From Chalara sp. BL73 (Eukaryota; Ascomycota; Leotiomycetes; Helotiales), in the NCBI GenBank assembly GCA_918026815.1, contig CAKJVC010000090.1, positions 248,001-312,000 of the forward strand: a stretch of 64,000 nt of DNA. Reading direction: 5' to 3'. Below, one piece after another: positions 12,214 through 26,073 of this stretch. The translations under genes and the position numbers were made by a program. Every line of letters begins with the position of its first letter. Position 1 is the first letter of the stretch. The notes beneath the pieces are model-generated. The model saw nothing but the letters and a program-made list of their open reading frames with translations, was not told where the DNA came from and ran no database searches.

Positions 12214-12497
12214 ATTTATCTTGAGCCGGATCCCCGATACTGCCAACATTCAGCCTGCCAGTCGCTTTCCGCTACACATACCCTGTAGTGGCGGCTGATT
12301 GAATTGTGGTTTGGAACGACCCGCGGTCTCCAGCCTAGAACAAAGAATCTCCCTCCTCACTTCAGCCTTGCGATTAACAACGTCCAAATCACTGAGGAAA
12401 GCACAACATAGGCTACGCGCTGGCTCGCGTCTGGCAGTGCGTCACTTTTGAGTCTCTACAAAGATTAGAACTCTATAATACCTCACAACCTTCAAAA
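12214..12497. promoter_or_regulatory. Divergent intergenic region between CDC24 and the F-box/WD40 gene
   Basis: These 284 bp separate two divergent start codons. The CDC24 start is uncertain, so part of this may be transcribed leader. Confidence 0.4.
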
Positions 12498-15310
12498 ATG
12501 GCATCTTATGCGCAGTCTCCCCAGGACGAAGGTTACAGCGAGGACCCAATGAATGCTGGTGTAATGAGCAGCGGAGCTGAACCCTCGAATCTCTCGGCAT
12601 GGTTAGAGAGTATTCCAAGCTCCCAGCGTGCTGGTAAGAGTCCGTCGCTGCAGCGCAAGTCTTCAATTAACATCTTTGCTTAGAACTTGCGATGAGCATC
12701 CTCAATAACCTTCCCACCTCCGAAGTCTGCGAAATTGTGCGTCGACTACGACCCAGGCTCTACATAGATTTTTTTCAGTATCTACCTCAGGAAGTCTGTT
12801 TGAAGATCCTTGGATTTCTTGACCCTTTATCGTTGATAAACACGGCTCGCGCCTCACATAAATGGATGCAGCTTGCGCTAGACCGACATTTATGGGAACA
12901 TCTCTACTTCCTCGAAGGCTTTCGAGTTGTTCGATCGGAAGTGAAGAAATTTGAAGACTCGTTGAACATTGAGCGCTCAAGGTCCAGTGAAGCCGACGCG
13001 TATGAACAACCAAATAAGAGGAGAGCAACTCCTCAGCGTGTAGCCCCTGCACTTCATTCAAGCGGCGATTCTGGTGATCTTGAGATGGCTGATGCTGATG
13101 GACCTATGGTCAATCAAGAGTCTCTTTTTGGACCATCACAAGAGAGGCAACCTGAAATGGATGAGAACATGACGGATCTACAACCAGCTTCATCTCATCA
13201 GGATCCATTATCTCCAACTTACCCGACTCGAGCAGGCCGACTTTCGGTCGAGAATATAATCAACGATCGACGTCTCTCAACTGCACCATCTATCTCGAAA
13301 CCTCCGTTACCTATGTCGAGTATGTTTTCATTGATCTCTATGGATCCTGATGGAAAGAGGAAACTCAATTGGCAATATCTCTATTCTCAAAGGCGGAGAC
13401 TAGAAGCCAATTGGGAGGCCGAGAGATACACGAATTTCCAACTTCCACATCCGAGTCACCCCGAAGAGGCTCATAAAGAGTGTATATACACTATTCAGTT
13501 TTTTGGGAAATATCTCGTTAGTGGAAGTCGTGATAAAACGCTCCGAGTTTGGGATCTTGACACCAGGCGACTGATAAGAAAACTCGAGAGGCATACTGGA
13601 TCAGTACTGTGCCTCCAGTTCGATGCCGATCCTGAAGAAGACCTAATCGTCTCAGGAAGCAGCGATTCTACCGTAATCCTCTGGAGGTTCTCAACAGGAC
13701 AGATCTTACAAATATTGCGAAGGGCGCACCGAGAATCTGTTCTGAATGTCAGATTCGACAAACGTGTCTTGGTGACTTGCTCGAAAGACAAAACTATCAA
13801 GATTTTCAACCGTAAACCCATGAACCCAGGAGAAGTGGGCTACAACCTCTCTCATTTGCCTGGCCCTGTCCATCCAGTTCCAAAATACCTGAATAATTTT
13901 GGATTCAACCCTTCGCCTACCGCTGGGCTCCCTACTATACCGCCATACTCTATGATTTCGTGTCTAGAAGGTCACAATGCTGCTGTTAATGCCGTCCAAA
14001 TACATGGGAGCGAGGTAGTATCTGCCTCCGGCGACCGCACAGTGAAGTTATGGAATTGGCCTGAACAGAAATGTGAAAGAACATTTATCGGGCATACCAA
14101 AGGCATTGCTTGCGTACAGTATGATGGCCGCCGCGTAGTCAGTGGAAGTAGCGACAACGAAGTCAAAATCTTCGACAAAGAAACCTCACTCGAGGTTGCA
14201 AGTTTGCGAGCCCATACAAATCTTGTTCGCACTGTACAGGCAGGCTTTGGGGATCTGCCTTATAGTCAGTACGAGGACACAGAGAGCGCCAAAATCATAG
14301 ACAATGAGTATTTCAAAGCGGTCGACGCAGGTATTGTTGATCGGAATGCACTTTCTCAGCGCGGGCGGCCGCGAAATGCTGGCTCAAGAAGACCTGAAGA
14401 TATCACAGCTTATGGGGCTAAACTACCCCCTGGTGGTGGTGGTGGCAGATACGGTAGAATTGTTTCGGGATCTTATGACGAGACGATCATAATCTGGAGA
14501 AGAGATAAGGAGGGCATCTGGAAACCACTACATACCTTAAGGCAAGAGGATGCGGCACAAATTGCCTCTCGTGCGAGACGTTCGCACGCACAGCTACTTC
14601 ATACAGCCCAGCCGACTTCTCATACTAATCCAGCAACAACTTCTATCGCTACCGGGTCAACAGCGCCTTTTGCTCCAGGCAGTGATCAGTGGTATTATCA
14701 TCTGATTGATATGGCTGTTTCGGGAGGGACGGCCACTTTGAGGAACGCATTGCTTATGCATCCTCGGATCCTTCGACATCAACAAAGACTACGACAAGCA
14801 ATACATGCTTTGCCCGTAGAATCCCGACAGGCGCTTGTAAATGAGGTAGTGGCTGCTGCTAATGCTCAACCGCAATTAAATGCTGCTACCTCAAGCTCAA
14901 CGTCTTCTAGTGTCGCTGCACCTTGGGGAGGAGAACAGGGGAATCAAAGTGGCGAAGCCTCGAGCTCTGTGCAAACGCAGTCGCCAGCAGCTGCACAAGC
15001 AGCGCCTTTGACGCAAGTCAATCAAGGATCGTTAGGACAAGGTTCTTCGCAAGCTGCTGCTTCGACTTCAGTTCAGCAACCGCCCACAGCTAACGTCACA
15101 ATGTCTGCACCAACGCCCGCACCAGCTGCTCCGCATCACCATCAGCCAGTGCACCAGCCACCGCCTAATATGGCGCGAGTCTTCAAATTACAATTCGATG
15201 CTCGCCGAGTCATCTGCTGCAGTCAGGCTCCAGTAATTCTTGGGTGGGACTTTGCCAATCGAGACGAGCAGCTTATGGAGGCAAGCAGGTTCTTTGGCCC
15301 TGTTGAGTAA
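12498..15310 (+). CDS. fwd-1: F-box/WD40 protein, FWD-1/β-TrCP-like SCF substrate receptor
   Basis: Two exons, 12498–12633 and 12684–15310, encode 920 residues; the 50-nt intron is GTAAGA...CTTAG. An F-box lies at about residues 78–120 (YLPQEVCLKILGFLDPLSL) and WD40 repeats from about 310 onward, with clear GSRDKTLRVWDLDTRRL, GSSDSTVILWRF, CSKDKTIKIF, SASGDRTVKLWNW, GSSDNEVKIFD and GSYDETIIIWRR blades. A Gly-rich loop (LPPGGGGGRYGR) sits before the last clear blade. The C-terminus is Gln/Ala/Ser/Pro-rich and ends with a short conserved FKLQFDARRVICCSQ segment, possibly the closing blade. Such proteins recruit phosphorylated substrates to the SCF ubiquitin ligase through Skp1. The closest match I recall is Neurospora FWD-1, which targets the clock protein FRQ. 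Orthology is inferred from remembered features; a more distant Cdc4/Pop1-type protein is the alternative. Confidence 0.85.
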
Positions 15311-16408
15311 TGTAAGGGAAGGTGTTCCAATTAGTGATTTGAGTCGAACTCTGGGATCGGGTCGTGGGCATGGTTGATAGCATCAGCGGGTGGGCGGAAT
15401 ATTTCTCTAGGCTGTTATTATGGGAGCATGCAATTGACTCCATGACATAGGCTCAGGGCCAGGGGAGCATCCGCCTGGTTGCCTTTCCCTTGAATACAGG
15501 ATGAGGTCTCCTTTCAAGTTACGTTCGGCGTTGACGATATAGCATCTGATGACAGCAGTGTACTTATAATAGCCTCTTCTACTAAGAAGGCGAGCAGGAA
15601 TTAATGAAATCGCGACGAGACTACGCGCTCACCGATTTCAAGTCTCCACGCTTGCTCTGCGGAGTGGGGTCCCACCCGCAATGGTGCAGAAGTGCAGTTT
15701 CCCATCCAAAAAAGCCCTGTCCCGCTATATTACCGCGCCAAGGCACGGTCCGGTACGGGAATACGGATCGGGCGGGTCTTCGTAGGATTTAAGACTCTGT
15801 CTGGGCTAGCTACGCCAAAACCTAACCTTCATACATACATACATACATACATACCCTTCAGCAACGTACGTCGTTATCCGAGACCCCTAGAAATTTCTTC
15901 CAACGTATGCATTTTTCATGGTAGCTTTTTTGGATGCATTCAAATCATCGACCTTAGAGCCAACTATTTTCACAACAATAACGCCTTCATTATAGGATAG
16001 ATACCCGGGAGTAAGCCAAGTCGACCTTGACCTGACAAAACCCCCCCGACCCCATTTTTAATTACGAGCAATGCTGATAGGCTCAGCCTCCATCCAGTCT
16101 GATGCATACGAGATGGCCATCCCAGGTTTCTTACAGCCACTGGCTGCCATCCTTTTTGCATTTCTTTCAGGCCTTGCTCCTTTTCCCCCTTATTATTCTA
16201 TCCTACGCACTTCTCATCCGCGTTGCATATGCTCATTCACGTCTTGCTTCCACTACTTCGTTCTCACGATTGGTATGCTCATCGCCGCGCTATAAAGTCA
16301 CAGTAAGGACATCGCGGGAGCCTTGCCATGATTTGAGACGCATCGCAAACTCCGTCTCATGATCGTTTTGCCACTTTTCAACCCTTCCAGCCCATCAACC
16401 TTTCGATA
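15311..16408. other. Intergenic region
   Basis: It contains the 3' flank of the F-box/WD40 gene, a CATA microsatellite, and the pyrimidine-rich leader of the next gene. No further gene is supported. Confidence 0.5.
15830..15855. repeat. (ATAC)n microsatellite
   Basis: About six perfect tandem copies of a four-base ATAC unit. Confidence 0.95.
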
Positions 16409-18042
16409 ATGATCATTCCGCGGCGGTTCTTTCTCCTGCTCACTACCCTTGGGGTAGTATGTATTCTTTTCTTGGGCTTCTCCCTTCGTAATGGAATCGA
16501 CCAAGCGCCAGGGCCGAGTAAGTAAATTTATGTACCCGGAGACTTTTGCAAGCGTATCATAATTCTTGACTAGCACCTGTTGACCCCAAACCTCCAGTAC
16601 AAGATTTGCATGACAAGATCGAGCCACCCAAAGAAGGACCACGCGAAAAGCCGAAAACTGCTCCAAAGGCACTACCAATCGTAGACAACTTTCCGCTGGC
16701 ATTAGCTGCCCATTCCGCATCCGAACTGCCTCCCATTCCCTTATGGAACAGACCACCCTCTCCGCATATTCCAGAAAAGACTCCTCTATTCATCGGCTTC
16801 ACGAGGAATTGGCGATTGTTCCAGCAGGTGGTTGTATCTTACATCACTTCTGGATGGCCACCGGAAGATATATATGTAGTTGAAAACACGGGCGTTTTGG
16901 ATGCGAACAAACTTGGACAGCTTTCGTTGCAGAATCCATTCTTTCTCAACCATACTAGATTGGAAATGTTGGGTGTAAATGTGTTGATTACACCTACCCT
17001 CTTCACATTCGCGCAACTTCAAAACTACTATCTTTGGACGTCAACTATGGAGAAGTGGAAGTATTTTTTCTGGTCGCACATGGATGTTGTGGCTGTCCCT
17101 TTCGAGATGAATTTCGAGAAAGAAAATCCTGGCGTAGATATTACATCTAAAGACCTCAAGTTCGACAAATTCCGCTCCCTCTATGATTACTGCGTTGAGG
17201 CATTGCGGGAGGTTCTGAAGGCGAAAGACTTGCGGTGGGCTACGCGATTTTTCTCATACGATCGCCTTGCGTTGGTGAACGTAGCTTCATTCCGAGAGGT
17301 TGGGGGCTGGGATACGATGATACCATTTTACATGACGGACTGTGACATGCATGCTCGCCTGGAAATGGTCAATTTCAGTATGGAAGATCGGCCTGCAGGA
17401 TTGGTCTATGATGTAGCGAGTTCCTTGGACGATCTACTAGTGCTGTACAGAAAGAAATCCAGACCAGATGGGACGAAGGTCCCGGAGGCCAGCTTTGTGG
17501 ACCCAAACGAAGTGGAGGAAAAGTTGGCGGCTATCGCAGCGGGAGAGAAGGAGGTTGAAAAGGCAGGAGGTAATCCAGATACCAAAGCTCCCAAGCTTCC
17601 TAAACGCGACGATGCTGCAGGTGATGATGGCTTAAATGCATTCAATGAGGCGGCTAAATCTGGGACAAGGCCAGCACCCGCATCGAATTGGGTGGAGGAC
17701 ACAATTCATTCACCGAACTTTGTGGCCCTTGAGCACACATTGGATCGCATGCAAGTCTCCAAAAATGACAACAAGAAAGGACGAAATGTTTGGCAAGCAA
17801 GGCAGACTGGAGGACAAGGAGACCCCTTCTATAGAGACAGTGCAGGTTTTGACCAGGCCATTCAGATGACTATCGAGCATGGACGTGCGATATTTAGGGA
17901 GAAATGGGGTCATAGAGATTGTGATATTGTGGCCAAAGGCTACCGACCGGAACACGCGTGGCGAGTTGATCATGACTGGTAAGACTTTTCTGGCAGTTAT
18001 TCGATACAAAGATGTCGCTAACTCTTTCTCAGGAGGGATTGA
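16409..18042 (+). CDS. Type II membrane glycosyltransferase-like protein (499 aa)
   Basis: Three exons, 16409–16517, 16598–17978 and 18033–18042. The last intron (GTAAGA, branch GCTAAC, acceptor CTCAG) changes the end from ...DHDW to ...DHDWRD and is favoured by its good consensus. Residues about 7–27 form a single N-terminal membrane anchor (FFLLLTTLGVVCILFLGF), so the catalytic part should be in the Golgi or ER lumen. The lumenal part resembles a Pezizomycotina glycosyltransferase-like family with a GT-A-type look: FIGFTRNWRLFQQVVVSYIT, PEDIYVVENTG, YYLWTSTMEKWKYFFWSHMD, WATRFFSYDRLALVN and GGWDTMIPFYMTDCDMHARL. The two Asp-containing motifs (HMD and DCDMH) are candidate metal and sugar-nucleotide ligands. 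Donor and acceptor sugars cannot be told from sequence. A Lys/Asp-rich low-complexity stretch interrupts the C-terminal third. Confidence 0.85.
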
Positions 18043-19314
18043 TAGGGTGGGTCTAAGATGATACTTAAATAATTATTGCCAACCATGTTGGATATGTGGT
18101 CAGATGCACGGGTTTAGGGACAAGATATCAACACTCCCACGCCAGTTTCTGGAATATAGGAAGGGGCTGACCGGAATTTGTAAATGCGGGCGCCGCAAAA
18201 TATTGTATCCTGTCTATTTAACGAATACCCACGAAGCACATAATATAGAAGATTTATATTGATGACGAAGCCAGCTGATCTATATCTGGATTTAGTTGTG
18301 TCATTTCTTGCCATCACTTCTATTAAGTTCTCTTCAGACCTGTTCTCCTGCGTTGTCGTTTCAGTACTTCCGGTGGACTGGAGGCATTCGTTCAAGATTG
18401 AAGTGCTAATGCCTCCAATCCTCAGCGCAGACTGACAATGATACCACGTTTAGGGGCCTACTGCCCAGATAATCACTTTAGCAGGGACGATAAAGAGCGT
18501 CATGAGTACTCTAGATTTGCACACAGTCCATCTTCTACGAGGTGTGCTTTGACAAACAGGAGCAACCAGAGCCTGTTCAATGTAGGAAGAGGTAAAGGCA
18601 TACTGAGACGTGAGCTCATGCCCGGGATTTAACATTTTACGATATTGAATTTATTCCCCGATGTATAAAGGTCTGGTTTGTCTGGAGAGCTTCCCCAAGA
18701 TAAATCCACAAGCGGATATAGAGAGGGCATGCCACTCGTTGTAGTCGTGAGTTCTGGTCAGACGCTGTCATACGCGTTGTGAGTGGCGAAGCTTTCGTCA
18801 ACATCCCCCCCCCTATATCAATCATAGCCACCACAACCACGAATGAGAGGCAGAATACTATATAAGCCGTGCAACATCACAAAGCCACGCGGGATTAGTC
18901 ATGTCCGCTCTACACCCGTAGTTCGTCAGTTCGGGACCGAAGCGAGAGGCCATAGAATGTGCGATGCTAAGAATATGCCGAACGCGCAGATATGCGAAGC
19001 GGATATAGGGGGTTGCGAGAAATAAGCGAGAACCCGAAGGGGTGGAATGCGTGTCCAGGCGTAGGCATCAGCCTTTCTTCCACGTCTCGCTATGAAAGAG
19101 TATGGAGAGGAGAGAGGGGGGGGAGGGGGGTTGGGACGTGTATATAAAGCTGCTTTGGACATGATGGTTGTCCTTCTCATACACTTCTGGATCTCTAAAA
19201 ACACCAACTTCAGTACCGCGCCTCCATCATATTTCTGCCCTACATCTAGATTGCATTCATAATCGATATCATCACTTCAGCTTTCAAGTCCTTACTTGCC
19301 TTTATACAGTCACC
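18043..19314. other. Intergenic region
   Basis: No gene is supported here. A CT/GA-biased stretch near 19110–19140 and a TATATAAA-like box near 19141–19148 lie upstream of the next start codon and may be part of its promoter. Confidence 0.45.
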
Positions 19315-19697
19315 ATGGGTCTTATCAAAGCAGCTATTGTACTTGGCGCCGGAGGGTATGCCTTCAAGAAAATACGACAGTAAGTATCCGGTTCGATACC
19401 TGCCCTTCTGGCCTTTTCTTCCAGCCACATTTGCCTAATACTCGATCTAGATCAAGAGAAGAAAAATTTCGAGGAGGTGAAGGAAGTCATCGCTGTAGCT
19501 GTAGCAACCACGGCAGAAGTCAAGCCTCGCCATCCGATGAGAAATCGTTCAGCTCACCCCAAACTGAACACTATGGTGCTGTGCCACCAGGGGTGAAGGT
19601 ACAGGGTCAACCACCCTACAATCGCGACGAGAAGGAAGATTGGGTGGGTGTTAATGAGAAGGAGTTGGGCGGGATGAGAGGCGCGGCTGGTGCTTGA
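19315..19697 (+). CDS. Small hypothetical protein (103 aa)
   Basis: Two exons, 19315–19379 and 19451–19697, with a 71-nt GTAAGT...CTAG intron joined in phase 2. The N-terminus, MGLIKAAIVLGAGGYAFKKI, is a short hydrophobic Gly/Ala segment followed by Lys/Arg. It could be a single membrane anchor or a mitochondrial or peroxisomal targeting helix. The rest is polar and low in complexity, with Ser/Pro and a closing DWVGVNEKELGGMRG segment. Similar small fungal proteins beginning MGLIKA exist to my memory but have no known role. The good splice sites and conserved-looking ends support a real gene. Confidence 0.65.
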
Positions 19698-22600
19698 GTC
19701 TGGTTTGGTTACCGTGGGCATGAAGGACAGCATCAAGGCTAGGCGTTTTGGTTTCGATACGCAACTCTTGGATAGATCTTATATACCGTGTAGGCACTTA
19801 ATGATAATTCGACCTCGACCCATGGGATATCCGAATTCCGAGTGAACATTTCTCGGGTGTCTTCACCTCCAGGTGCAGAGGTGTGTGAGATGCTACGAAA
19901 TACCGCGCCATAATCATACAACGACTATGTCCATTAAGATATGCTTGCTCACAAATCTCAAGTGACAATAAGTATTAAAATCCGGTTGAGAATGCCCCAT
20001 CTGAGCCTGTAATCAGCGGGTATAATCCTCGTCATGTCCCTACTGTGTGATACCCCCATTGCGTCCGAAAATCCATGCTCAGATAACCCGTTTGAATCTC
20101 CGAATCGTTTACCCAAGCAATGCTTTCAGATCATTGGCGCTGTCTAGTGGGTTTGATCCACGATTCTCATCTATACGATCATCGAGTATATCCAGCTTCC
20201 TTGTGAAGTTTCTCAGGTTATCAGCGTTGCACTCCATTCCACAGTCAGTTGAGGTTCCCGCTAGTCAATGCAAAATGCAACTTCCTTACAACATACTCAT
20301 TCCAACGAAATTCACTTAGACAGCCGCCCTTTTTTCCTGGCGGGCCTACGGGAATACTAAACAGGAAGATGGTGAGGTCCGTTCCTATGGTACTTTTCGA
20401 TTTTTGCCTTTGGTTCCGTCTTCGTGCCACCACGAGTGGTCGAATTGTGCTTCTTCAGTTTAGGCGGTTGCTGTCCTACGGTTTGAGAAGCGTCGGCCAC
20501 GGGTTCCCGCTCAGAAGGTGGTAGTTTGAGAACCTGTGTGTAACTGGAAGCAAGTATCAGGCTCGGTACCTCACCTCAAACATTCATGACTATCAAGAAT
20601 TGGAGAAGTGATTTTGTACTTGGCGGCGGAAAGATATTCGACCAGACAAGTATCTTCAAAAGCTTCTCCAATCACTGAGTGGATTGACCAAAATGCTCCA
20701 CTACAAAATTTTAGATATGATAAGTCATTCTATCCAAGACGAGCGTTCAGTGTAGGCCGACTAGAGCACAAATTTATTGCCTTGTAGTTCTAGTCCTGCC
20801 AGGTTTGGCAATGTACATCTGATCTCGCCTCAAGATCTACTGTGCCTTCTTAGCATGGATGGGTATCTCGAGAGTGATGTAACACCGCTGAGCTATACAA
20901 ACGACCTCTGGTCATCATTTCGTCACGGCTAGGTAGCTGCCAGGAAGGAAGAATATCATTCAGGTAGGTATGCACAAGGAACAACAAATATAACAGAGAA
21001 GAAGTTTTGATAGAATGGCTATATATATATCACGGTATAAAATGGTATTCGTGTGTACAAATTCAAGCTTTAGCAGGTTGCCTCAGAGAGCTATCGAGGC
21101 GAATGTGAATTCTAGGCTCATACACTAGCATCAAAGGCTAGAACACCTGCAACGAACTTTGTCTATCGAAGCTGCCTCCTGGAACCGAGCAATCTCTCAA
21201 TACGGCACAGGCTGCCAAAGCTATGCTGAACATATTCTCTGATGTTGTTCGGCGAAGGGTGGCTTAACTGCAACGAATAGGCTTTGGCTCCAAGACGCTC
21301 GTGGTCCAATAGAACTGGAAAATGGATGTTTGGTAGGATCGATATTTCAGAGACTATTTTCCAAATTCCTCGACAGGTAGACAGTAGAGAAGGCCAGGCT
21401 TGATAATATAGATTGATCCGTAGCTTCCGTGCTTGCGACATCCATCAAATATGTATTTCCTCGTTATGTATGAAGACAACCGACTCTCAGGAAGGGGAGC
21501 ATCGACCGAAAGACTAGCCCAGGCACATATAAGGTGTCCAGACCCTACAGTGGAGCTGCTTACTCTGAAAAGATCGAGTGTACGGAGCGAAATAGATCCT
21601 GTCGCCCGTGAATCCAACACCCTATATATCGGCCTGGCCGGCAGAGGGTTGCGGAACCGTAGTCTGTCAACGATCGTGCTTTCTCGAGGATTTTTTTTTT
21701 CGAAGTGTTTAGCTCTTGAGGAAACTCCTTCTATCGACTAGTAGGTTACGAGATGATGGTTCGTGGCTTTGAAACTATATCATGACGGTAGTGGATGATT
21801 GTGGTATACGCCAGCGATGAAGAGGATCAAGGACCATATCAGGACAGTAGGTAGATGTCGGTTTCAGGAATCCAATCGATGTAGCTGTCAACTTAGCTGT
21901 GTAGCAGCATATGTTCTACCTCGTCGTCAGTAGGGTATGGTGGCTGCTCACCTGTCATCGATTCTGGCACTTGGTCCGTATAGCTTTCGACTAATTTCTA
22001 CATCGTTGAATCAGTCGTGAGCCGGGAGCTTCGAACAAGACATAGATAGGACTTCCACGTTGTAAAAATGAATCGCTATGAGCTCGCCGACAATGACACT
22101 CAGCAGAAGCAAGCGTCTCATCCCAGCTTCCAAAGTGCTATAGTCTTGGGGAGGACCTACGGGTCAGACTTCACAGCCTTGCAACAATCAGATCATTCAA
22201 CATGATCAAGAACTTCTCTCACGAAGAGTATTATCGTAGTCAAGTTTCATAGATTCACGTCATCTACAATATAATACAAGGAAAAGAATCCAGTGATGAA
22301 TACTTTCAAAATTTGCTGCAGCTGTCCTTTGCGACTGCACGGTCATACTGTGCTGTCTGACCACTTGTGAGACACTTAGTGGTGTGAGATAGACGGAAAG
22401 AATATTTTCAATTGCATACTCAATAGTGGCACTTGTCTTTCTCCGAGTCTACAGATCGTTTAAACTTGGAATTTGTGCCACGAATATGCATCAAATTTAT
22501 TATACACAACTATTGATAACTTGAATGTAAGGAGAACGGAAGGAGAACCAATTTTCACCCAGGCAACTGATCATGGACTGATGCTCAAGATTCTGCATGT

Positions 22601-24235
22601 ACAAGATCGAAACGTTGTGGAACTCGAGTGGTCGGCTTTTCTCTGATCCTTAGGGAATCCAGTGGATGTTGATATTTTCCTAAATTTAATACATTCAAAT
22701 TGCAATAAAATTCTCAAGCCCTGAACGCTGTCTCAGTTCATAGCGGGCATAAGTTCATGATATTTGCAAACATATGGCAAGTCTCAATTGTTCCGCAGGC
22801 CCCATCTGCCAATCCACCAAACTCGTAATCTGTGACAACTTCTCAATCAAAAATATTCTCCGACATCAGGCCACCGAAAGCTGTACAGAAAGTTGCCGGC
22901 CGAAGAGGGACGGCAAAAAGCAAAGCCCACGGATGAGTCTATGAGATCACTCGAGGCCCAAACATCTGGCATCGCAACGCCGAAGGATTTCCCAGGCATT
23001 AGCTGGATGCAAAAAGAAAAGTCCGACGCACTTGAGATGTGAGAGGCTGCATCATCTCCTTGCAGCTCCTCATGCGGGCCAGCGTCCCCAAGCGAGGAAC
23101 CTCACTACACGATCCTGCACCGAGGGCCCATCTTCACCGCCATGGCGACAGAAGCCCGCTCCGGTTGCAGCAATGCATGAACTAGCGGTTGAAAACTGCA
23201 ACCTATATCATGTGTCAGCTGCCTATATCAGAAAAATAAAACAAAATAATAAAAGGCGATGTTATAGAAAACTATTTACAAAATGCGCAAATTTGCTTCT
23301 TTATTCAGAAGAATGAAAGAAAATGGTAACGAGAAATGGGGAGGCGTCGGACCAACCAGCTTGATTGGGACTCGATCTTCAGTTGGGAAGTGATGCGCGA
23401 CTCCAGTTTAGCAGTATAATATAAGCCGCATTAAGGGTTGGCGAGGAGGGGGGCTGGGGCACATTGTCTCGGTTGGCTTCCCGACTTGTCAGTCTGCCAG
23501 GTATACGAAATGTCGAAATTGCAACTGTAGCTTGTACAAGTATTCGTATGCTCTGTGATAGGCAATAATGTCTCACTGCTGTTTCTTATCCGATTAATTA
23601 AATTTATGTTTAAAGTTTTGCTTCTTTGTTTTTTTTCCCAGAATGTGAGGTATATTAGTGGTGATAGCTTACCGCATGTCGCTGCTGTTGCATCGCCGCG
23701 GCAAGGCATACGTACAGAATATATCTCCGAATAGAAATGATTTGAGGATAACTGTAAGAGCTATCGATGCACAGGTATGCAGCATGCAGCTCGGGGCCAA
23801 AAAATCATATTGCAAGGCGGATGGTATATGATCTGTCAAAATCAAAATCAAAATCAAACCCAATAGCCGACCGCCAGGACACCCACGCAAGTTCGTGGGT
23901 ACTTTTGTCAAAGCCGTGAGGCCTCGACTCAATGTGTTTTGAGTTGGCCAAATAATTACTCGTTTCGTCAGGCATTCCGGGAGATTTTATTATGGTCCTT
24001 GCATAAGAGGTACGTATACAAAGCATGCGGCAAGTTCCGTGTTGTATACGGAAGAAGAAGAACGACCACGTAAACGAGGAGCAAGGTAGGAAACCGATGA
24101 ACAAATGATAATATCAACTTGTAGATTACTTCGCTCCATACATCTGACGAGTTTGATCGTCAGTCGCATGGCATGGGAAAATATACAAACGCATTCGCAA
24201 GATGATACACAGTAGATATAAGGTAAACCGTCAAA

Positions 24236-24275
24236 CAGACAGAGAGACAGACAGACAGACATGCATACATGCATG
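24236..24275. repeat. CAGA/GACA-type and CATA-type microsatellite
   Basis: Consecutive CAGA/GACA repeats pass into CATGCATACATG-like sequence, a compound simple repeat. Confidence 0.85.
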
Positions 24276-26043
24276 GCAAGAAAATGATGCACGACTCGCG
24301 ATGTAAAGAAGTTAACAAATAGGGCTCAAAAGTACGGCGGGGGAATGACTCGCAAAGTGCTAAAATAATGAACAACTCTTTGTTGTTTTTGTTGTTGTGG
24401 TGGTGGTGGTGAGAATCAAGTTTCTACCGGAGCAGATGACTTTCTACTTGTAACCCGATCATTTTCATTTCCCACTGCCAATTTGCCTTTCGGTATGGAC
24501 CGAAGAGTCCAGCGTTTAAAGTTCAAAGTGATCATCCGGGCCGCAAGAAGGCAGTAAAGGCTACTTACTTGCTATACTGTACCTTGTACCCCACAGCCGA
24601 ATACACGTGGTTTTAAGCGTCAGCGCCTATATTAGCAGCGCTTGACAGGGTGCTTTCCAAACAAATTGAACAGCGGGCGAACCTACAATCGATGTTCCCC
24701 AGGCCTAGTATTATGTACTACAGTAAGCCTACCTATATTAATATATTTCGTCTCCGCCGATACAGCTGTGTGGTGTGGAATTTAGGCGTGGGCAATCATC
24801 CGCAACGCCACATCTTCCTGCCTCCTAATTTACTCTGGATGCGCCACAATGTTCTACATTTGATATAGAACCAGCGATCAAATGTAGGCCAGTATTCAGA
24901 AAAAGAAACCGACTGTTAATGGCAAGATGGCAGTGACTACTGCCCATCTTCCATTGCTCGAGAGCAACATATATGTGTCGGCCGCTGTATGTGAGACGAG
25001 TTGAATAGATAGCCGTACATGTAGCTTCGAACAGACGATGGCGTCCTCGTAGTGGAAATGACTTGTTGAATTCATCGGCAAGCCCTTTCTTGAATAAGCA
25101 GCTAATAATCTTGGAGAGATAGCGGGGTATAGTTACTTTAACTCCCAAGTAAAGCCACTTAGACCAGTCAGCTGCGTTCATTATCGAAATACCAGGCCAG
25201 TAGAATTAATTATTTATGTAAAACTCATTTTGGAGACATAGGCCTGGCTGGCCCTTCCTGAGTTGTTTTGTGTGATCTCTAGAGTCAGAGCTGCTGCCCA
25301 TATGGAGAGAATGAAAAAGACTCTTGTTAGACCCAATGACCGGAGACCTGATTAATCGATCTAATGGTTCATTGACATTGTTGCATGATAAATGCGCATG
25401 CTATGTATGGACATTCAAGATTTGAGCATCCAGGTCGATCTAGCCTGTTATCAATATATGATTGAGCAGTAGGTATAATAGTAGGATAATCGATAAGTCC
25501 TGGCTGAGGAAATGCCTCTCCTTTTCTATTCGTGACTATATCTAACTCTTATCGTTTTAAACTTTTTTTCAGCATACAAACCCGAATAATGGGAGGGGGC
25601 ACTGCGAAGTGTTCGTGACCTGGGCATGATCTCCAGCCAAAGGCTTGAACTATGAGGGCATTGCGGGGAAACCCTGTTGATGCGCAAAAACGTGGCTGCT
25701 CAGACCACGAATAGGGGTTACAATATCAACCCGTCCAGTCCCTTGACAAGTAGCTTTGTGTATCACATGTACTTTCAAACTTCAATATAAACATGGCATG
25801 AGAAACTGACAATCGCAGTAGTGGAAGCGAATGATATCTCAGTGGACGACGAAATGGCCTGCACGGCAGAACTGTTTTTCAAATAATGCAGGGAACGCCA
25901 CCGATATTTCTGAGCGGTGTGAATCAGTACTGATAGCCATTTTACCCGTGCCGTGTACATGCCACAGAGCGGATTCCACGCTGCAGGTTTGATTGTTCTG
26001 ATATGGGTAGAAGACCGATGCTCCTCACCGCCTTGAAAGTGTC

Positions 26044-26073
26044 GAATGAAGAATGAAGAATGAAGAATGAAGA
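26044..26073. repeat. GAATGAA tandem repeat (7-bp unit, about four copies)
   Basis: Four near-perfect head-to-tail copies of a 7-bp unit followed by an A-rich end. Confidence 0.9.
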
